This document shows positions 28,275 through 37,044 of a DNA stretch of 41,440 bases, one piece after another (position 1 is the first letter of the stretch; each line of letters opens with the position of its first letter). The DNA is from Sphingomonadales bacterium. GTDB taxonomy: Bacteria > Pseudomonadota > Alphaproteobacteria > Sphingomonadales > Sphingomonadaceae. The stretch spans positions 1 through 41,440 of the forward strand of contig JAIXUQ010000104.1 of the NCBI GenBank assembly GCA_027483465.1. The letters are read 5' to 3'. A model generated the notes under the pieces. It was given only the letters and a program-made list of their open reading frames with translations, searched no databases and was not told the origin of the DNA. Made by a program: the position numbers and the translations under genes.

Positions 28275-28288
28275 GTATTGGACTATGG
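28275..28288 (-). promoter_or_regulatory. Degenerate copy of the PQQ-cluster motif, porin promoter
   Basis: On the minus strand it reads CCATAGTCCAATAC, matching CCAAGGTGCAATGG at 9 of 14 positions and keeping the core CCANNGTNCAAT. It ends 73 nt before the porin start. The perfect copies upstream of pedF and the alcohol dehydrogenase have the same spacing, which is the main reason to take this one seriously. Confidence 0.4.
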
Positions 28289-28300
28289 GGGGGCAAATTG

Positions 28301-28320
28301 CCGGCAGGGTATAATGCCGG
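28301..28320 (-). terminator. Short hairpin after the beta-propeller gene
   Basis: A 6-bp inverted repeat, CCGGCA and TGCCGG, flanks an 8-nt loop 39 nt after the beta-propeller stop codon. It has no T-run, so it is a weak terminator candidate. On the plus strand the loop overlaps a TATAAT sequence with no matching -35 element. Confidence 0.25.
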
Positions 28321-28359
28321 GGGCGCCATTTGCCGACCGCTACGCCCCCCAAGGCCGCG

Positions 28360-29313
28360 TCAGCGGCCGACCGCAACACCCCATGGCGCCCGGGCCAGCG
28401 GCACGGTGGCGACCACCTTGGCGGCCGCGATGTCGATCACCGACAGATTGTCGGAAAGCCCGTTGGCGGCATAGGCGCGCCGGCCATCGGCCGAAATGGC
28501 CAGGTGCCACACGCGCTGGCCCACCGGCACCAGCGACGTCACCTTTTGCGTTGCCACATCGATGATGGCGACATGATTGGCCCGGCCCAGCGCCACCAGC
28601 GCCTGTTTGCCATCGGGCGTGAAGCGCACCCCCACCGGCAGGATCTTCTCCGCCGCCACGCCCGGCACCGCGAAGCGGATCTGCGCCGTCTCGCGGCGGC
28701 TGGCGACATCGATGATGTGCAGCGTGCCGCCGATTTCGGCGGTGGCCCATAATTGCCGGCCATCGGCGGTGAATTCGGCGTGGCGCGGGCGCACCCCCAC
28801 CTCGGTCTCGTCCGTCATGGTGGCGCTGGCGATGTCGATCCAGTGCAGCTTGTTGTCGGTCTCCGATGTCGCCACCACCCATTTGCCATCGGGCGAGGTG
28901 GCCATGCCTTCGGGCTCCACCCCCACCACCACCTGGAAGGCAACGCGGCGGCCGGCGATGTCGATGGCGGTCACCTGCGCGTCGCGCTCGTTGCTGGCAA
29001 ACAGCGTCTTGCCGTCGGCCGACAGGGCGAACATCTCCGGGTCCTCGCCCGATGGCAGATCGGCGATCACCTTGCCGGTCGCCACGTCCACCACCTGCAC
29101 GGCATTTTCATCGCTGGCGCAGATATAGAGATGCCGGCCGTCCTTGGAGAGGATGATGCCGCGCGGCCGCTTGCCCACCGGCCAGCTCGCCCTCACCGCC
29201 AGCGTCTCGCCATCCACCACGCTGATCAGGTTGGCGCGCTCGTTCGAAACATAGATGGTTTCGGCATTTGCCGCGCCGGCCAGCAGCGCCGCGATCAGGG
29301 CCCAGTTCTTCAT
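28360..29313 (-). CDS. PQQ-catabolism-associated YVTN beta-propeller protein
   Basis: A 317-aa periplasmic protein with a signal peptide (about 1-17) and seven repeats of the type YVSNERANLISVVDGETL, VGKRPRGIILSKDGRHLY and so on. The match is to the beta-propeller family found beside quinoprotein alcohol dehydrogenases (TIGR03866 type). The exact role is unknown. I chose the ATG at 29313, since the codon two positions upstream is a GTG and AAAGGGG precedes both. It is divergent from pedF, and the conserved motif at 29374-29387 lies between them and could serve both genes. Confidence 0.88.
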   Translation of the reverse strand: MKNWALIAALLAGAANAETIYVSNERANLISVVDGETLAVRASWPVGKRPRGIILSKDGRHLYICASDENAVQVVDVATGKVIADLPSGEDPEMFALSADGKTLFASNERDAQVTAIDIAGRRVAFQVVVGVEPEGMATSPDGKWVVATSETDNKLHWIDIASATMTDETEVGVRPRHAEFTADGRQLWATAEIGGTLHIIDVASRRETAQIRFAVPGVAAEKILPVGVRFTPDGKQALVALGRANHVAIIDVATQKVTSLVPVGQRVWHLAISADGRRAYAANGLSDNLSVIDIAAAKVVATVPLARAPWGVAVGR

Positions 29314-29373
29314 GCGCACACATCCCCTTTGTGCTGATCAGCCTAGCAGCGCCGCCGCCGCCGGCCTGTAGGA

Positions 29374-29387
29374 CCAAGGTGCAATGG
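29374..29387 (+). promoter_or_regulatory. PQQ-cluster motif, copy 1 (pedF / beta-propeller)
   Basis: CCAAGGTGCAATGG, identical to copies at 30800 and 38658. It is partly palindromic (CCANNGNNCNNTGG). It ends 73 nt before pedF and lies 60 nt from the start of the divergent beta-propeller gene. It is probably an activator site, with the LuxR-type regulator encoded at 32777-33424 as the obvious candidate. Confidence 0.7.
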
Positions 29388-29460
29388 GCGGCGGGCCGGC
29401 ATCGGCGGCATCATCATGGCAGGAGATTCGCAATGCGGGGGCTGCCCGCCGGAGGACGCC

Positions 29461-29907
29461 ATGATGATCCGATCGACTGCCCGATGGCTGGCGCTGGCCG
29501 GCACCGCCTTTGCCCTGGGGCTGGGCGCGCCGGCCATGCTGGCGCCGCTCGCCGCCCATGGCGATGTGACGCCGCAACCGGTGGACACCAGCAAGCTGCC
29601 CGATATCGGCACCGCCTGGCTGAAGGCCAATCCCTATCGCGGCAATGCCGATGCCATCAAGATCGGCCAATCCGCCTATGGCCAGAATTGCGCCCGCTGC
29701 CATGGCCTGGATGCCATTTCCGGCGGCATCGCGCCCGATCTGCGCTATCTGGAAAAGGATGATGCCGGCGACGAATGGTATATCCAGCGTTTCCAGCACG
29801 GCTCGGCGCGCGACGGCAAGGTCTATATGCCGCCGATGGGCGAGGCGCTGGGCCAGAAGGCCGGCTGGGCGATCCGGTCCTATCTCGATACCAAATATGA
29901 CGGCTGA
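29461..29907 (+). CDS. pedF: Cytochrome c-550 PedF
   Basis: A 148-aa periplasmic monohaem cytochrome that accepts electrons from quinoprotein alcohol dehydrogenases. It has a signal peptide (cleavage about residue 32, AAHGDV). The haem-binding motif is C77-A-R-C80-H81 in NCARCHGLDAISGGIAPDL, with a likely methionine ligand in YMPPMGEAL. The sequence AHGDVTPQPVDTSKLP and NPYRGN is characteristic of PedF. The ATG at 29461 follows GGAGG by 5 nt. It overlaps the next gene by 11 bp and precedes the alcohol dehydrogenase. Confidence 0.92.
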   Translation: MMIRSTARWLALAGTAFALGLGAPAMLAPLAAHGDVTPQPVDTSKLPDIGTAWLKANPYRGNADAIKIGQSAYGQNCARCHGLDAISGGIAPDLRYLEKDDAGDEWYIQRFQHGSARDGKVYMPPMGEALGQKAGWAIRSYLDTKYDG

Positions 29908-30769
29908 GCCTTGGTCCCGGCGGGGGCTGCTCGCCGGGCTGGCGGCAGGCTGGTCGGGGCTGGCACTCGCCCCGTCGGCGCGGGCGCGGCCATTGGACAC
30001 GCTGGCCGCTGGCGGCACGCTGTCGATCGCCGTCTATCGCGATTTCGCGCCGTGGAGCTGGCGCGATGCCGCCGGCACGCTGAAGGGCATCGATGTCGAT
30101 CTGGGCCAGGCGCTGGCCGCCGCGCTGGGGCTGAAGGCCCAGTTCACCGATTTCCTCGCCGATGAAAGCGTGGACGATGATTTGCGCAACATGGTGTGGC
30201 GCGGGCCGCTGATCGGCGGCAGCGCGGCTGATCTGATGATGCATGTGCCGACCGACCGGCGCTTTGCCCTGCAGGTGGAACGCTGCGTGATCGGCGCGGC
30301 CTATGCCCGCGAAAGCTTTGCCATCGCCTGCGGGCCCGGCGCCGATTGCGAACTGCCGCCGCCGCAATGGGCCGGCAAGCGGCTGGCGGCAGAACTGGAT
30401 TCGATCCCCGACATCTGGCTGTCGGGCAGTTTTGGCGGCGTGCTGCGCGCCCAGGTGAGCCATCATCTGACCGGCGCGGCGGCGATGGCGGCGCTGATCG
30501 AGGGCAAGGCCGATGTGGCGATGGCCAGCCGGGCGCAGGTGGAGCATGCGCTGGCCGGCAATGCCGCCCCGCACATCAAGCGGCGGGTGGGGCCGATCCC
30601 GGCGCTGCCCAGCCCCGGCTGGGATGTCGGCCTGGCCGTGAAGGACGACAGCCGCGACCTGGCCGACGCGCTGGAAGCCGCCATCGAGCGCATGGCCGGC
30701 GATGGCCGGCTTGACCGGATCTTTGCCGCCCATGGTGTCACCCGCGTGGCGCCGCTGGGCAGCGTGTGA
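29897..30769 (+). CDS. Quinoprotein-associated substrate-binding-like protein
   Basis: A 290-aa periplasmic protein of the SBP_bac_3 type that accompanies quinoprotein dehydrogenases (TIGR03871-like, PedG/MoxJ-related). The N-terminus [24 protein letters not shown] has twin arginines and looks like a Tat signal. [35 protein letters not shown] is the standard first block. It has no ABC transporter partner here. Relatives such as MxaJ assist the dehydrogenase, so a maturation or PQQ-handling role is more likely than uptake. The start at 29897 lies inside the end of pedF, and other starts further upstream would overlap it far more. Confidence 0.82.
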   Translation: MTAEPWSRRGLLAGLAAGWSGLALAPSARARPLDTLAAGGTLSIAVYRDFAPWSWRDAAGTLKGIDVDLGQALAAALGLKAQFTDFLADESVDDDLRNMVWRGPLIGGSAADLMMHVPTDRRFALQVERCVIGAAYARESFAIACGPGADCELPPPQWAGKRLAAELDSIPDIWLSGSFGGVLRAQVSHHLTGAAAMAALIEGKADVAMASRAQVEHALAGNAAPHIKRRVGPIPALPSPGWDVGLAVKDDSRDLADALEAAIERMAGDGRLDRIFAAHGVTRVAPLGSV

Positions 30770-30799
30770 GGGGATGAGAGCGGGCCGGCCGCTCTTGGC

Positions 30800-30813
30800 C
30801 CAAGGTGCAATGG
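30800..30813 (+). promoter_or_regulatory. PQQ-cluster motif, copy 2 (alcohol dehydrogenase)
   Basis: CCAAGGTGCAATGG, a perfect copy of the motif. It ends 74 nt before the alcohol dehydrogenase start. A TAGCAT sequence about 20 nt further on is a possible -10 element, which would place the motif at the usual activator position just upstream of the -35 region or replacing it. Confidence 0.7.
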
Positions 30814-30887
30814 CCGGGATTTACCGGTGGCCTAGCATCCATGCATCGGCCGCAATGCCCGGCCGGAACGACAGGGGAGAGACTGCA

Positions 30888-32627
30888 ATGAAATTCACGC
30901 ACATGCTCAGCGCCAGTGCCGCTCTGGCCATCGCCGCCGCCGCGCCGGTGGCGGCCCAATCCGGCCCCACCGATGCCCAGATCATGGCCGACGAGGCCAG
31001 CCCCGGTGACGTGCTCACCTATGGCATGGGCCATCGCGGCCAGCGTTTTTCCAGCCTCAGCATGATCAACGCCGGCAATGTGAAGGGCCTGGTGCCGGCC
31101 TTTGCCGCCAGCCTGGGCGGCGAGAAGCAGCGCGGCCAGGAAAGCCAGCCGATCGTTTATGACGGGGTGATCTATGTCACCGGCAGCTACAGCCGGCTGT
31201 TTGCCTTTGATGCCCGCACCGGTGCCGAGCTGTGGCAATATGATGCCCGGCTGCCCGATGGCATCATGCCCTGCTGCGACGTGGTCAACCGCGGCGCGGC
31301 CATCCATGGTGACAAGATCATCTTTGGCACGCTGGACGCGCATCTGGTGGCGCTGAACCGCAAGACCGGCAAGGTGATCTGGAACAAGACGCTGGCCGAT
31401 TATGCCGCCGGCTACAGCTTCACCGCCGCGCCGATGATCATCAACGGCAAGGTGATCTATGGCAACAGCGGCGGCGAATTCGGCATCGTGGGCAAGGTGG
31501 AGGCCCGCGACGTCGAAACCGGCGAGCTGATCTGGAGCCGGCCGACGATCGAAGGCCATATGGGCAAGCTGAAAGGGGCCGACAACGGCATCACCGGCAA
31601 GCTGAATGCCAGCTGGCAGGGCGATCAATGGACCAACGGCGGCGGCGCCACCTGGCTGGGCGGCACCTATGATCCTGACACCAATTCCATCTTCATGGGC
31701 ACCGGCAACCCGTCCCCGTGGAACAGCCATCTGCGGCCCGGTGACAATCTCTACACCTCGTCCACGCTGGCGATCGATCCCGACACCGGGGTGATCAAGT
31801 GGCATTACCAGACGACCCCGCACGATGGCTGGGATTTCGATGGCGTCAACGAACTCGTGTCGTTCGATGCCAGCATCGGCGGCAAGCCGATGAAGCTGGC
31901 GGCCAAGGCCGATCGCAACGGCTTCTTCTTCGTGCTTGATCGCACCAACGGCAAGTTCGTCTCGGCGACGCCCTTTGTCTCCAAGGTCACCTGGGCCAGC
32001 GGCTATGACAAGAAGGGCCGGCCAGTCTATGTGCCGGAAAACCGGCCCGGCGCACCCAATGCCGATGGCAGCAAGGGCACCACCGTGTTTGCCGCCCCCA
32101 GCTTTCTGGGCGGCAAGAACTGGATGCCGATGAGCTACAGCCAGCAGACCCAGATGTTCTATGTGCCGGCCAATGAATGGGGCATGGACATCTGGAACGA
32201 GCCCATCGCCTACAAGAAGGGCGCCGCCTATCTGGGCGCCGGCTTCACCATCAAGCCGCTCTATCCCGATTATATCGGCGTGCTGCGCGCCATCGATCCC
32301 ACCACCGGCAAGATCGCCTGGGAATACAAGAACAAGGCGCCGCTGTGGGGCGGGGTGCTGTCCACCGCCGGCAATCTGGTGTTCACCGGCACGCCCGAAG
32401 GCTATCTGAAGGCCTTTGACGCCAAGACCGGCACCGAATTGTGGAAATTCAACACCGGTTCGGGCGTGGTGGGCTCGCCGGTGACCTGGGAACAGGATGG
32501 CGAACAATATGTGGCGGTGATGTCGGGCTGGGGCGGCGCGGTGCCGCTGTGGGGCGGCGAAGTGGCCAAATCGGTGCAGAACATCAACCAGGGCGGCGCG
32601 CTCTGGGTGTTCAAGCTGCCGAAATGA
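30888..32627 (+). CDS. PQQ-dependent alcohol dehydrogenase, probably lanthanide type
   Basis: A 579-aa periplasmic quinoprotein that oxidises primary alcohols and passes electrons to cytochrome c. It has a signal peptide of about 23 residues and an eight-bladed propeller with repeated W-docking motifs ([24 protein letters not shown]). The adjacent cysteines C128-C129 form the disulfide ring over PQQ. Metal ligands by homology are E196 (GGEFG), N273 (TGNPSPW) and catalytic D315. In [12 protein letters not shown]317 stands two residues after D315, where calcium enzymes have Ala or Ser and lanthanide enzymes (XoxF, PedH) have Asp. The metal type is therefore inferred. It follows the pedF operon; the start is preceded by GGGGAGA. 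Confidence 0.9.
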   Translation: MKFTHMLSASAALAIAAAAPVAAQSGPTDAQIMADEASPGDVLTYGMGHRGQRFSSLSMINAGNVKGLVPAFAASLGGEKQRGQESQPIVYDGVIYVTGSYSRLFAFDARTGAELWQYDARLPDGIMPCCDVVNRGAAIHGDKIIFGTLDAHLVALNRKTGKVIWNKTLADYAAGYSFTAAPMIINGKVIYGNSGGEFGIVGKVEARDVETGELIWSRPTIEGHMGKLKGADNGITGKLNASWQGDQWTNGGGATWLGGTYDPDTNSIFMGTGNPSPWNSHLRPGDNLYTSSTLAIDPDTGVIKWHYQTTPHDGWDFDGVNELVSFDASIGGKPMKLAAKADRNGFFFVLDRTNGKFVSATPFVSKVTWASGYDKKGRPVYVPENRPGAPNADGSKGTTVFAAPSFLGGKNWMPMSYSQQTQMFYVPANEWGMDIWNEPIAYKKGAAYLGAGFTIKPLYPDYIGVLRAIDPTTGKIAWEYKNKAPLWGGVLSTAGNLVFTGTPEGYLKAFDAKTGTELWKFNTGSGVVGSPVTWEQDGEQYVAVMSGWGGAVPLWGGEVAKSVQNINQGGALWVFKLPK

Positions 32628-32653
32628 CCCCTGACGGGCCATTTGAACCCGGG

Positions 32654-32678
32654 GAGCCGGCGGCCCATCCGCCGGCTC
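32654..32678 (+). terminator. GC-rich hairpin after the alcohol dehydrogenase
   Basis: A perfect 10-bp stem (GAGCCGGCGG with CCGCCGGCTC) has a CCCAT loop and begins 26 nt after the stop codon. It has no T-run. It may slow or end transcription before the regulator gene, or stabilise the dehydrogenase message. Confidence 0.45.
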
Positions 32679-32776
32679 TCCCGCCGGCTCCCCCGCCGGT
32701 TGCCCGCTATGGGCATCTCCCTATGGCCGCGGCGGCGCGACCTGCGTTAGGCTTTGCCATCGGGGAGGCGGTGGCC

Positions 32777-33424
32777 GTGGAACGTGTATTGATCGTGGAT
32801 GATCACCCGCTGGTGCGCGACGGCTTGCGCACCGTGATCGCGGTGGCCTTTGACCAGACCGAATTGTTCGAGGCGGCCAGCATCGGCGAGGCCATGGCGA
32901 TCATCGACCGGGAGGGCGATTTCGATCTGGTGATGCTGGATCTGAACATGCCCGATGCGCAAGGCTTTGGCGGGCTGGCGGCCTTGCGCGAACGCTATCC
33001 GGCGCTGCCCATCGTGATCGTTTCGGGCGCCGTCGAGGCGGGGCTGGTGCAGGGCGCGATTGCCAATGGCGCCGCCGGCTTCATCCCCAAGAGCCTGAAG
33101 CGCAGCGCCATCGTGGCCGCCGTGCAGCAGGTGCTGGCCGGCAATCTTTATGTGCCCGACGAATTTGCCGCCCCCGATGATGCCGAATGCGAGGATATCC
33201 GCCGCCGCATCGACAGCCTCACCCCGCAGCAGCGCGTGGTGCTGGGCCTGGTGGTGGCCGGCAAGCTGAACAAGCAGATCGCCTGGGAACTGGATGTCTC
33301 CATGACCACGGTGAAGGCGCATGTGTCGGCCATATTGGCCAAGATGAACTGCTACAGCCGCACCCAGGCGGTGATCATGGCCGGCAAGGTGCATTTCACC
33401 CCGGCCGAACGCGTGCCGGCCTGA
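32777..33424 (+). CDS. LuxR-type response regulator (ErbR/AgmR/PedR-like)
   Basis: A 215-aa NarL/FixJ-type regulator. The receiver has D8/D9, phosphoacceptor D55 in MLDLNMPD and a lysine in FIPKSLK. The C-terminal LuxR helix-turn-helix reads LTPQQRVVLGLVVAGKLNKQIAWELDVSMTTVKAHVSAI. The GTG at 32777 is chosen because GGGGAGG lies 8 nt upstream; an ATG at 32723 would add 18 residues. Related regulators control PQQ alcohol oxidation in pseudomonads. It ends 6 nt from the end of the convergent hybrid kinase gene. By inference it binds the CCAAGGTGCAATGG sites in this cluster. Confidence 0.87.
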   Translation: MERVLIVDDHPLVRDGLRTVIAVAFDQTELFEAASIGEAMAIIDREGDFDLVMLDLNMPDAQGFGGLAALRERYPALPIVIVSGAVEAGLVQGAIANGAAGFIPKSLKRSAIVAAVQQVLAGNLYVPDEFAAPDDAECEDIRRRIDSLTPQQRVVLGLVVAGKLNKQIAWELDVSMTTVKAHVSAILAKMNCYSRTQAVIMAGKVHFTPAERVPA

Positions 33425-33430
33425 TCGTCT

Positions 33431-35644
33431 TCAGGCCAGCATCCGCCCCATCAGCGCGCGCAACTGGGCCGGCTTCACCGGCTTGGTGAGGATGGCGAGG
33501 CCAGCGGCGGACAGCCGCTCCTTCAGTTCGGGCGTGCGGTCAGCGGTGATGATCGCCGCCGGGATCGGGCGGTGGCAGGCTTCGCGCACCTGTTCCACCA
33601 CGGCATCGCCGGTCACGCCATCGGCCAGGTGATAATCGGCCAGCAGCAGATCAACCGGCCGGCGATGGGCGGCGGCCAGCGCCTGGCCTTCATCGGGCGC
33701 GGTCAGCACATCGCAGCCCCAGCCTTCCAGCACCGCCTGCATGCCAGCCAGGATCGCCGGTTCATTGTCGATCACCAGCACGGTGGCGCGGCCCACGCCG
33801 GCGCTGGCGCGCGCGGCCTGCGGCCCGGCGGTGGCGGCGGCAGCGGCGGCGGCCGGCACGATGATGGAAAAACAGGCGCCGGCGCCGGGGGCGGAGTCCA
33901 GCCCGATCGGCAGGTCCAGCATGCGCGCGGCGCGCTGCACGATGGCCAGGCCCAGGCCCATGCCGCGCTCCACCGTGTCATTCTCGCCGCGCGGGCCCAG
34001 CCGGCGGAACTCCTCGAAAATCACCGCCTGATCGGCCGGCGCGATGCCCGGCCCGGTATCGGCCACGCTGATCACGATGCCGGCCGGGGTGGAGGTGGCG
34101 GCCATGCTGATCCGCCCGGCCAGCGTGTAGCGCACGGCGTTTGACAGGAAATTCTGCAGGATGCGGCGCAGCAGCCGGGCATCGCTGTTCACCCACAGGC
34201 CGGTGGGCGCCACATCCAGCGCCAGCCCGCGCCGCTGCGCCACGGCGGCGAATTCGGCGGTGAGCGCGCTGAACAGATCGGCCAGCGGCATCGGCCGCAG
34301 TTCGGGCTGGATCGCGCCGGCATCGAGGCGGGAGATTTCCAGCAGCGCCTCAAGCAGCCCTTCGATCGAATCGAGCGCCGAGGCGGCCTGCCCCACCAGC
34401 GCCCGGTTGCCATCGGCCATGCGCCGCCCGGCCAGCGCCGACACGAACAGCCGCGCGGCATTCAGCGGTTGCAGCAGATCATGGCTGGCCGCGGCCAGAA
34501 ACCGGGTTTTCGAGCTGTTGGCGGCAATCGCCTGGTTGCGGGCGCGTTCCAGTTCGGCGGTGCGCTGCGCCACCAGCGCCTCCAGATGGGATTTGCGCTG
34601 GGCCATGGCGGCAGCGGCGGCCACCCGACCGCTCACATCCTCCAGCCGCAGCACCAGCCCGCCCGATGGCATCGGCTGGCGGTGCACCTCGATGCTGCGG
34701 CCATCGGCCAGCTTGGCGGTGCGGGTGGTCTCGGCGGCCTCGGCCTCCAGCCAATCGAGGCAGCCTTCGCTCACCAGTTCGGGCAGGGTACGGCGGCACC
34801 AGGCCAGCATCGCCGCGTGGCTGCCGATCCGGTCGGGCGCGGCCAGCCGCGCCTCCCCCAGCATCAGCATGGCCAGCAGCGGCCCGTTCCACGCCATCAG
34901 CTGGCGCTGGCCATCAAACAGGCAGACGCCATGCGGCATGGCATCCAGCGTGGCTTGCAGCACGGCGGCGCGGGTGGCCTGTTCGCGGGCCCGGCGCTGC
35001 GCCTCGGCGGTCTTCAGATCGGTGATGTCGGTATAAACGCCCACGATGCCGCCATCTTCGGTGCGGCGCTCGTTCACCTGGATCCAGCGGCCATCGGCCA
35101 GCGCAATGGCCTGGCCGCCGTTGGCGACATGATGATTGGCGATGCGTTCGCGCGCCCAGGCATCGGGGGCGGCCAGCGCGCCCAGCGGCACGCGGCGGGC
35201 GGCCAGCGTCTGGGCGATCTCGGCAAAGGGCACGCCGGGCCGGATGATGTCGGCGGCTTCCGGCCACAGGCTCACATAGGTCTGGTTGGCCAGCACCAGC
35301 CGGTCATCGGCATCGAAGATGGCAAAGCCCTCGTTGATGCTCTCGATCGCGTCCGACAGGCGCTGGCGGGCGGTGTCGGCCTCGTCACGCGCCAGCGCCA
35401 GTGCGGCATGGCTGGCGGCCAGATCGGCCAGCGCGCCTTCCAGCTCGGCGGTGCGGTCCCGCACCCGGCCTTCCAGCGCGATGGCGGTTTCAAACAGCGA
35501 AAAGGCGTTGCCGTGCAGTTCGGTGGCGCGCTCCACCCGGTTGATCAGGGCGGTGTTGATGCGCGTCAGCTTGTCGATCTGGGTTTCCAGTTCGGCAATG
35601 CGTTCGGCCTGCGGGGTGGTGCCGGTCCAGGTCGGGGGGTTCAT
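33431..35644 (-). CDS. nahK: NahK/ErcS-type hybrid sensor histidine kinase
   Basis: A 737-aa soluble hybrid kinase. A coiled coil at about 10-95 is followed by a PAS domain at about 98-210 (SINEGFAIFDADDRLVLAN), then a second PAS-like domain at about 225-340. The HisKA phosphoacceptor is H388 in FLAAASHDLLQPLNAARLF. The ATPase domain has NFLSNAVRYT and ADTGPGIAP with GMGLGLAIV. A C-terminal receiver at about 620-735 has D670 (LLLADYHLADGVTGD). No transmembrane segment is seen. It lies 11 nt downstream of a FIST/NosP gene, the same pair found in Pseudomonas aeruginosa. ErcS-type kinases act in control of ethanol oxidation. Confidence 0.88.
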   Translation of the reverse strand: MNPPTWTGTTPQAERIAELETQIDKLTRINTALINRVERATELHGNAFSLFETAIALEGRVRDRTAELEGALADLAASHAALALARDEADTARQRLSDAIESINEGFAIFDADDRLVLANQTYVSLWPEAADIIRPGVPFAEIAQTLAARRVPLGALAAPDAWARERIANHHVANGGQAIALADGRWIQVNERRTEDGGIVGVYTDITDLKTAEAQRRAREQATRAAVLQATLDAMPHGVCLFDGQRQLMAWNGPLLAMLMLGEARLAAPDRIGSHAAMLAWCRRTLPELVSEGCLDWLEAEAAETTRTAKLADGRSIEVHRQPMPSGGLVLRLEDVSGRVAAAAAMAQRKSHLEALVAQRTAELERARNQAIAANSSKTRFLAAASHDLLQPLNAARLFVSALAGRRMADGNRALVGQAASALDSIEGLLEALLEISRLDAGAIQPELRPMPLADLFSALTAEFAAVAQRRGLALDVAPTGLWVNSDARLLRRILQNFLSNAVRYTLAGRISMAATSTPAGIVISVADTGPGIAPADQAVIFEEFRRLGPRGENDTVERGMGLGLAIVQRAARMLDLPIGLDSAPGAGACFSIIVPAAAAAAATAGPQAARASAGVGRATVLVIDNEPAILAGMQAVLEGWGCDVLTAPDEGQALAAAHRRPVDLLLADYHLADGVTGDAVVEQVREACHRPIPAAIITADRTPELKERLSAAGLAILTKPVKPAQLRALMGRMLA

Positions 35645-35655
35645 GGCGCCGGCGC

Positions 35656-36807
35656 TCAGTCAGAGCCGATGGCAAGGCCGGAGAAGGTCTGGTTCATGTG
35701 CAGCGTGCGCAATTGTTCACCATAGGTGTTGAAGCCGACGACGCCGCGCGCGGCATAGAGGCGCGAGACATGTTCGGTGATCTGCCGCTGGCGGATTTCC
35801 AGCCCGTTGAGCACGCAATCAAAGCCGAGCACCCGATCGATGCGGCCCAGCTTCAGTTCCAGCTCGTCGAACAGGCTTTCCAGATTGGCGACGATGTCGC
35901 CGGTCTCGCCCAGGGTGAGCACCACGCCCTCATCGATGGCGCCATAGAAGGTGAGGCTGCCATCGGCGTTGGCCGATCGGATCGAGCGGGCATAAAATTC
36001 GCCGCCGATCTTCACCACCGGCGGATGGCTGGCAAACAGCGCCGGGGTGAGATCGGCCACCCGCGCGCCGATCAGCCGGGCATATTCGGCCGCCGCCGGT
36101 TCGGCGTTGATTTCATGGACAATGCGGTTGACCGGATCGGCGCGGGTGATGACCATGCGCCCCGGCCCGGGCTGGAAATGCTGGGAACGGAACACATGCA
36201 GCGGCCGGCGGGAGGACAGGAGCGCCACCACGGCGGCATCGGCGCGGAAATGGCTCTGGTGGAACACGAAGGTCTCGCGGAAATCCAGATCATCGCCCGA
36301 TGAACCGCCCACCAGCGGCACCGGGCCCAGCGCGCTCTGGATGGTGAGGGTGAGCAATTCTTCCTGCGCCGACAGGCCATCGATCAGGAACAGGCCGGCC
36401 TGGTGGATATCGCCCCAGCGCTGGCGGGCGCGGGCTTCGGCATCGGCGGCCAGCCGGCGCACATCGCGGTGCACCAGCGCCGAATTGATGCCGGCAATGC
36501 CATCCAGGCACAGGGCATCCAGCTGGAAATCGCTGGCGGGAAAGCCGATCGCGGTCAGGCTGCCTTCGGCGAGGCCGGCCGGGGTGATCTCCCCCGATGA
36601 GGTGCAACCGATCACGACATGGCCATCGGCCCGGCGGCTCAGCGCCTCGCCCAGCGCCGCCACCGGATAGCGGCTGGAGCAGAACAGCATGACCCCGGCC
36701 AGATCGGGCAGGTCCATCGCGCCCATCACGGCGCGCACCGCCATCTCGGGATCATCGTGGGTGGAGCTGGCCACCCTGACGGCGTTGGGGCTGGACACAT
36801 CCGGCAT
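35656..36807 (-). CDS. nosP: FIST domain protein, NosP-like
   Basis: A 383-aa cytoplasmic sensor with FIST N and FIST C domains. The FIST N part includes VMLFCSSRYPVAALGEALSR and GHVVIGCTSSGEITPAG, with LLTLTIQSALGPVPLVGGSSGDD further on. The FIST C part includes VFRSQHFQPGPGRMVITRADPVNRIV near the middle and the closing RGVVGFNTYGEQLRTLHMNQTFSGLAIG. In P. aeruginosa the FIST protein NosP binds haem and nitric oxide and controls its neighbour NahK. The same gene order here supports the name, but haem binding is not provable from sequence alone. It is the first gene of the operon with nahK. Confidence 0.83.
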   Translation of the reverse strand: MPDVSSPNAVRVASSTHDDPEMAVRAVMGAMDLPDLAGVMLFCSSRYPVAALGEALSRRADGHVVIGCTSSGEITPAGLAEGSLTAIGFPASDFQLDALCLDGIAGINSALVHRDVRRLAADAEARARQRWGDIHQAGLFLIDGLSAQEELLTLTIQSALGPVPLVGGSSGDDLDFRETFVFHQSHFRADAAVVALLSSRRPLHVFRSQHFQPGPGRMVITRADPVNRIVHEINAEPAAAEYARLIGARVADLTPALFASHPPVVKIGGEFYARSIRSANADGSLTFYGAIDEGVVLTLGETGDIVANLESLFDELELKLGRIDRVLGFDCVLNGLEIRQRQITEHVSRLYAARGVVGFNTYGEQLRTLHMNQTFSGLAIGSD

Positions 36808-36926
36808 ATGGTCATTTTGTCACAGCCGCACAGGCTGACCATTAGGGGCTTTTGCGTATGATCAGATTCAACAGGGGCCCGGTTTCATGCGGCCCGGATT
36901 GGCAAGCACCAATGGCAAGCATCAAT
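36808..36926 (-). promoter_or_regulatory. Repeat-rich promoter region of the nosP-nahK operon
   Basis: This region holds two patterns. An inverted repeat, ATGGTCA at 36808-36814 and TGACCAT at 36836-36842, sits directly at the nosP start. Further upstream the dyad ATTGGCAAGCACCAAT (36898-36913) overlaps a 13-bp tandem repeat, GGCAAGCACCAAT followed by GGCAAGCATCAAT (36901-36926). Either could be an operator. No protein can be assigned. Confidence 0.35.
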
Positions 36927-36932
36927 GGCAGG

Positions 36933-36962
36933 GGCGGGTGCGATCGGCTGATCGCACCCGCC
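36933..36962 (-). terminator. Strong hairpin after the aldehyde dehydrogenase
   Basis: A perfect 13-bp stem (36933-36945 with 36950-36962) has a four-base GGCT loop. It lies 82 nt beyond the stop of the aldehyde dehydrogenase gene and upstream of nosP. There is no T-run, but the stem is long and very GC-rich, so it probably separates the two minus-strand transcripts. Confidence 0.55.
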
Positions 36963-37044
36963 GTGCCGGCCTGCCCATCCCGGGCTTGATGCTGCTGGGG
37001 ATGGGAGTGGGAGGGGCAGGCCTGCCTGGCCGGCCAGCGCGGGA

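Noticed and set aside
28310-28315. A perfect TATAAT on the plus strand, suggesting a promoter antisense to the beta-propeller gene.
   Set aside because: No -35 element lies at 16-18 nt, and no plus-strand gene follows. It also falls in the loop of a small hairpin, so it is probably chance.
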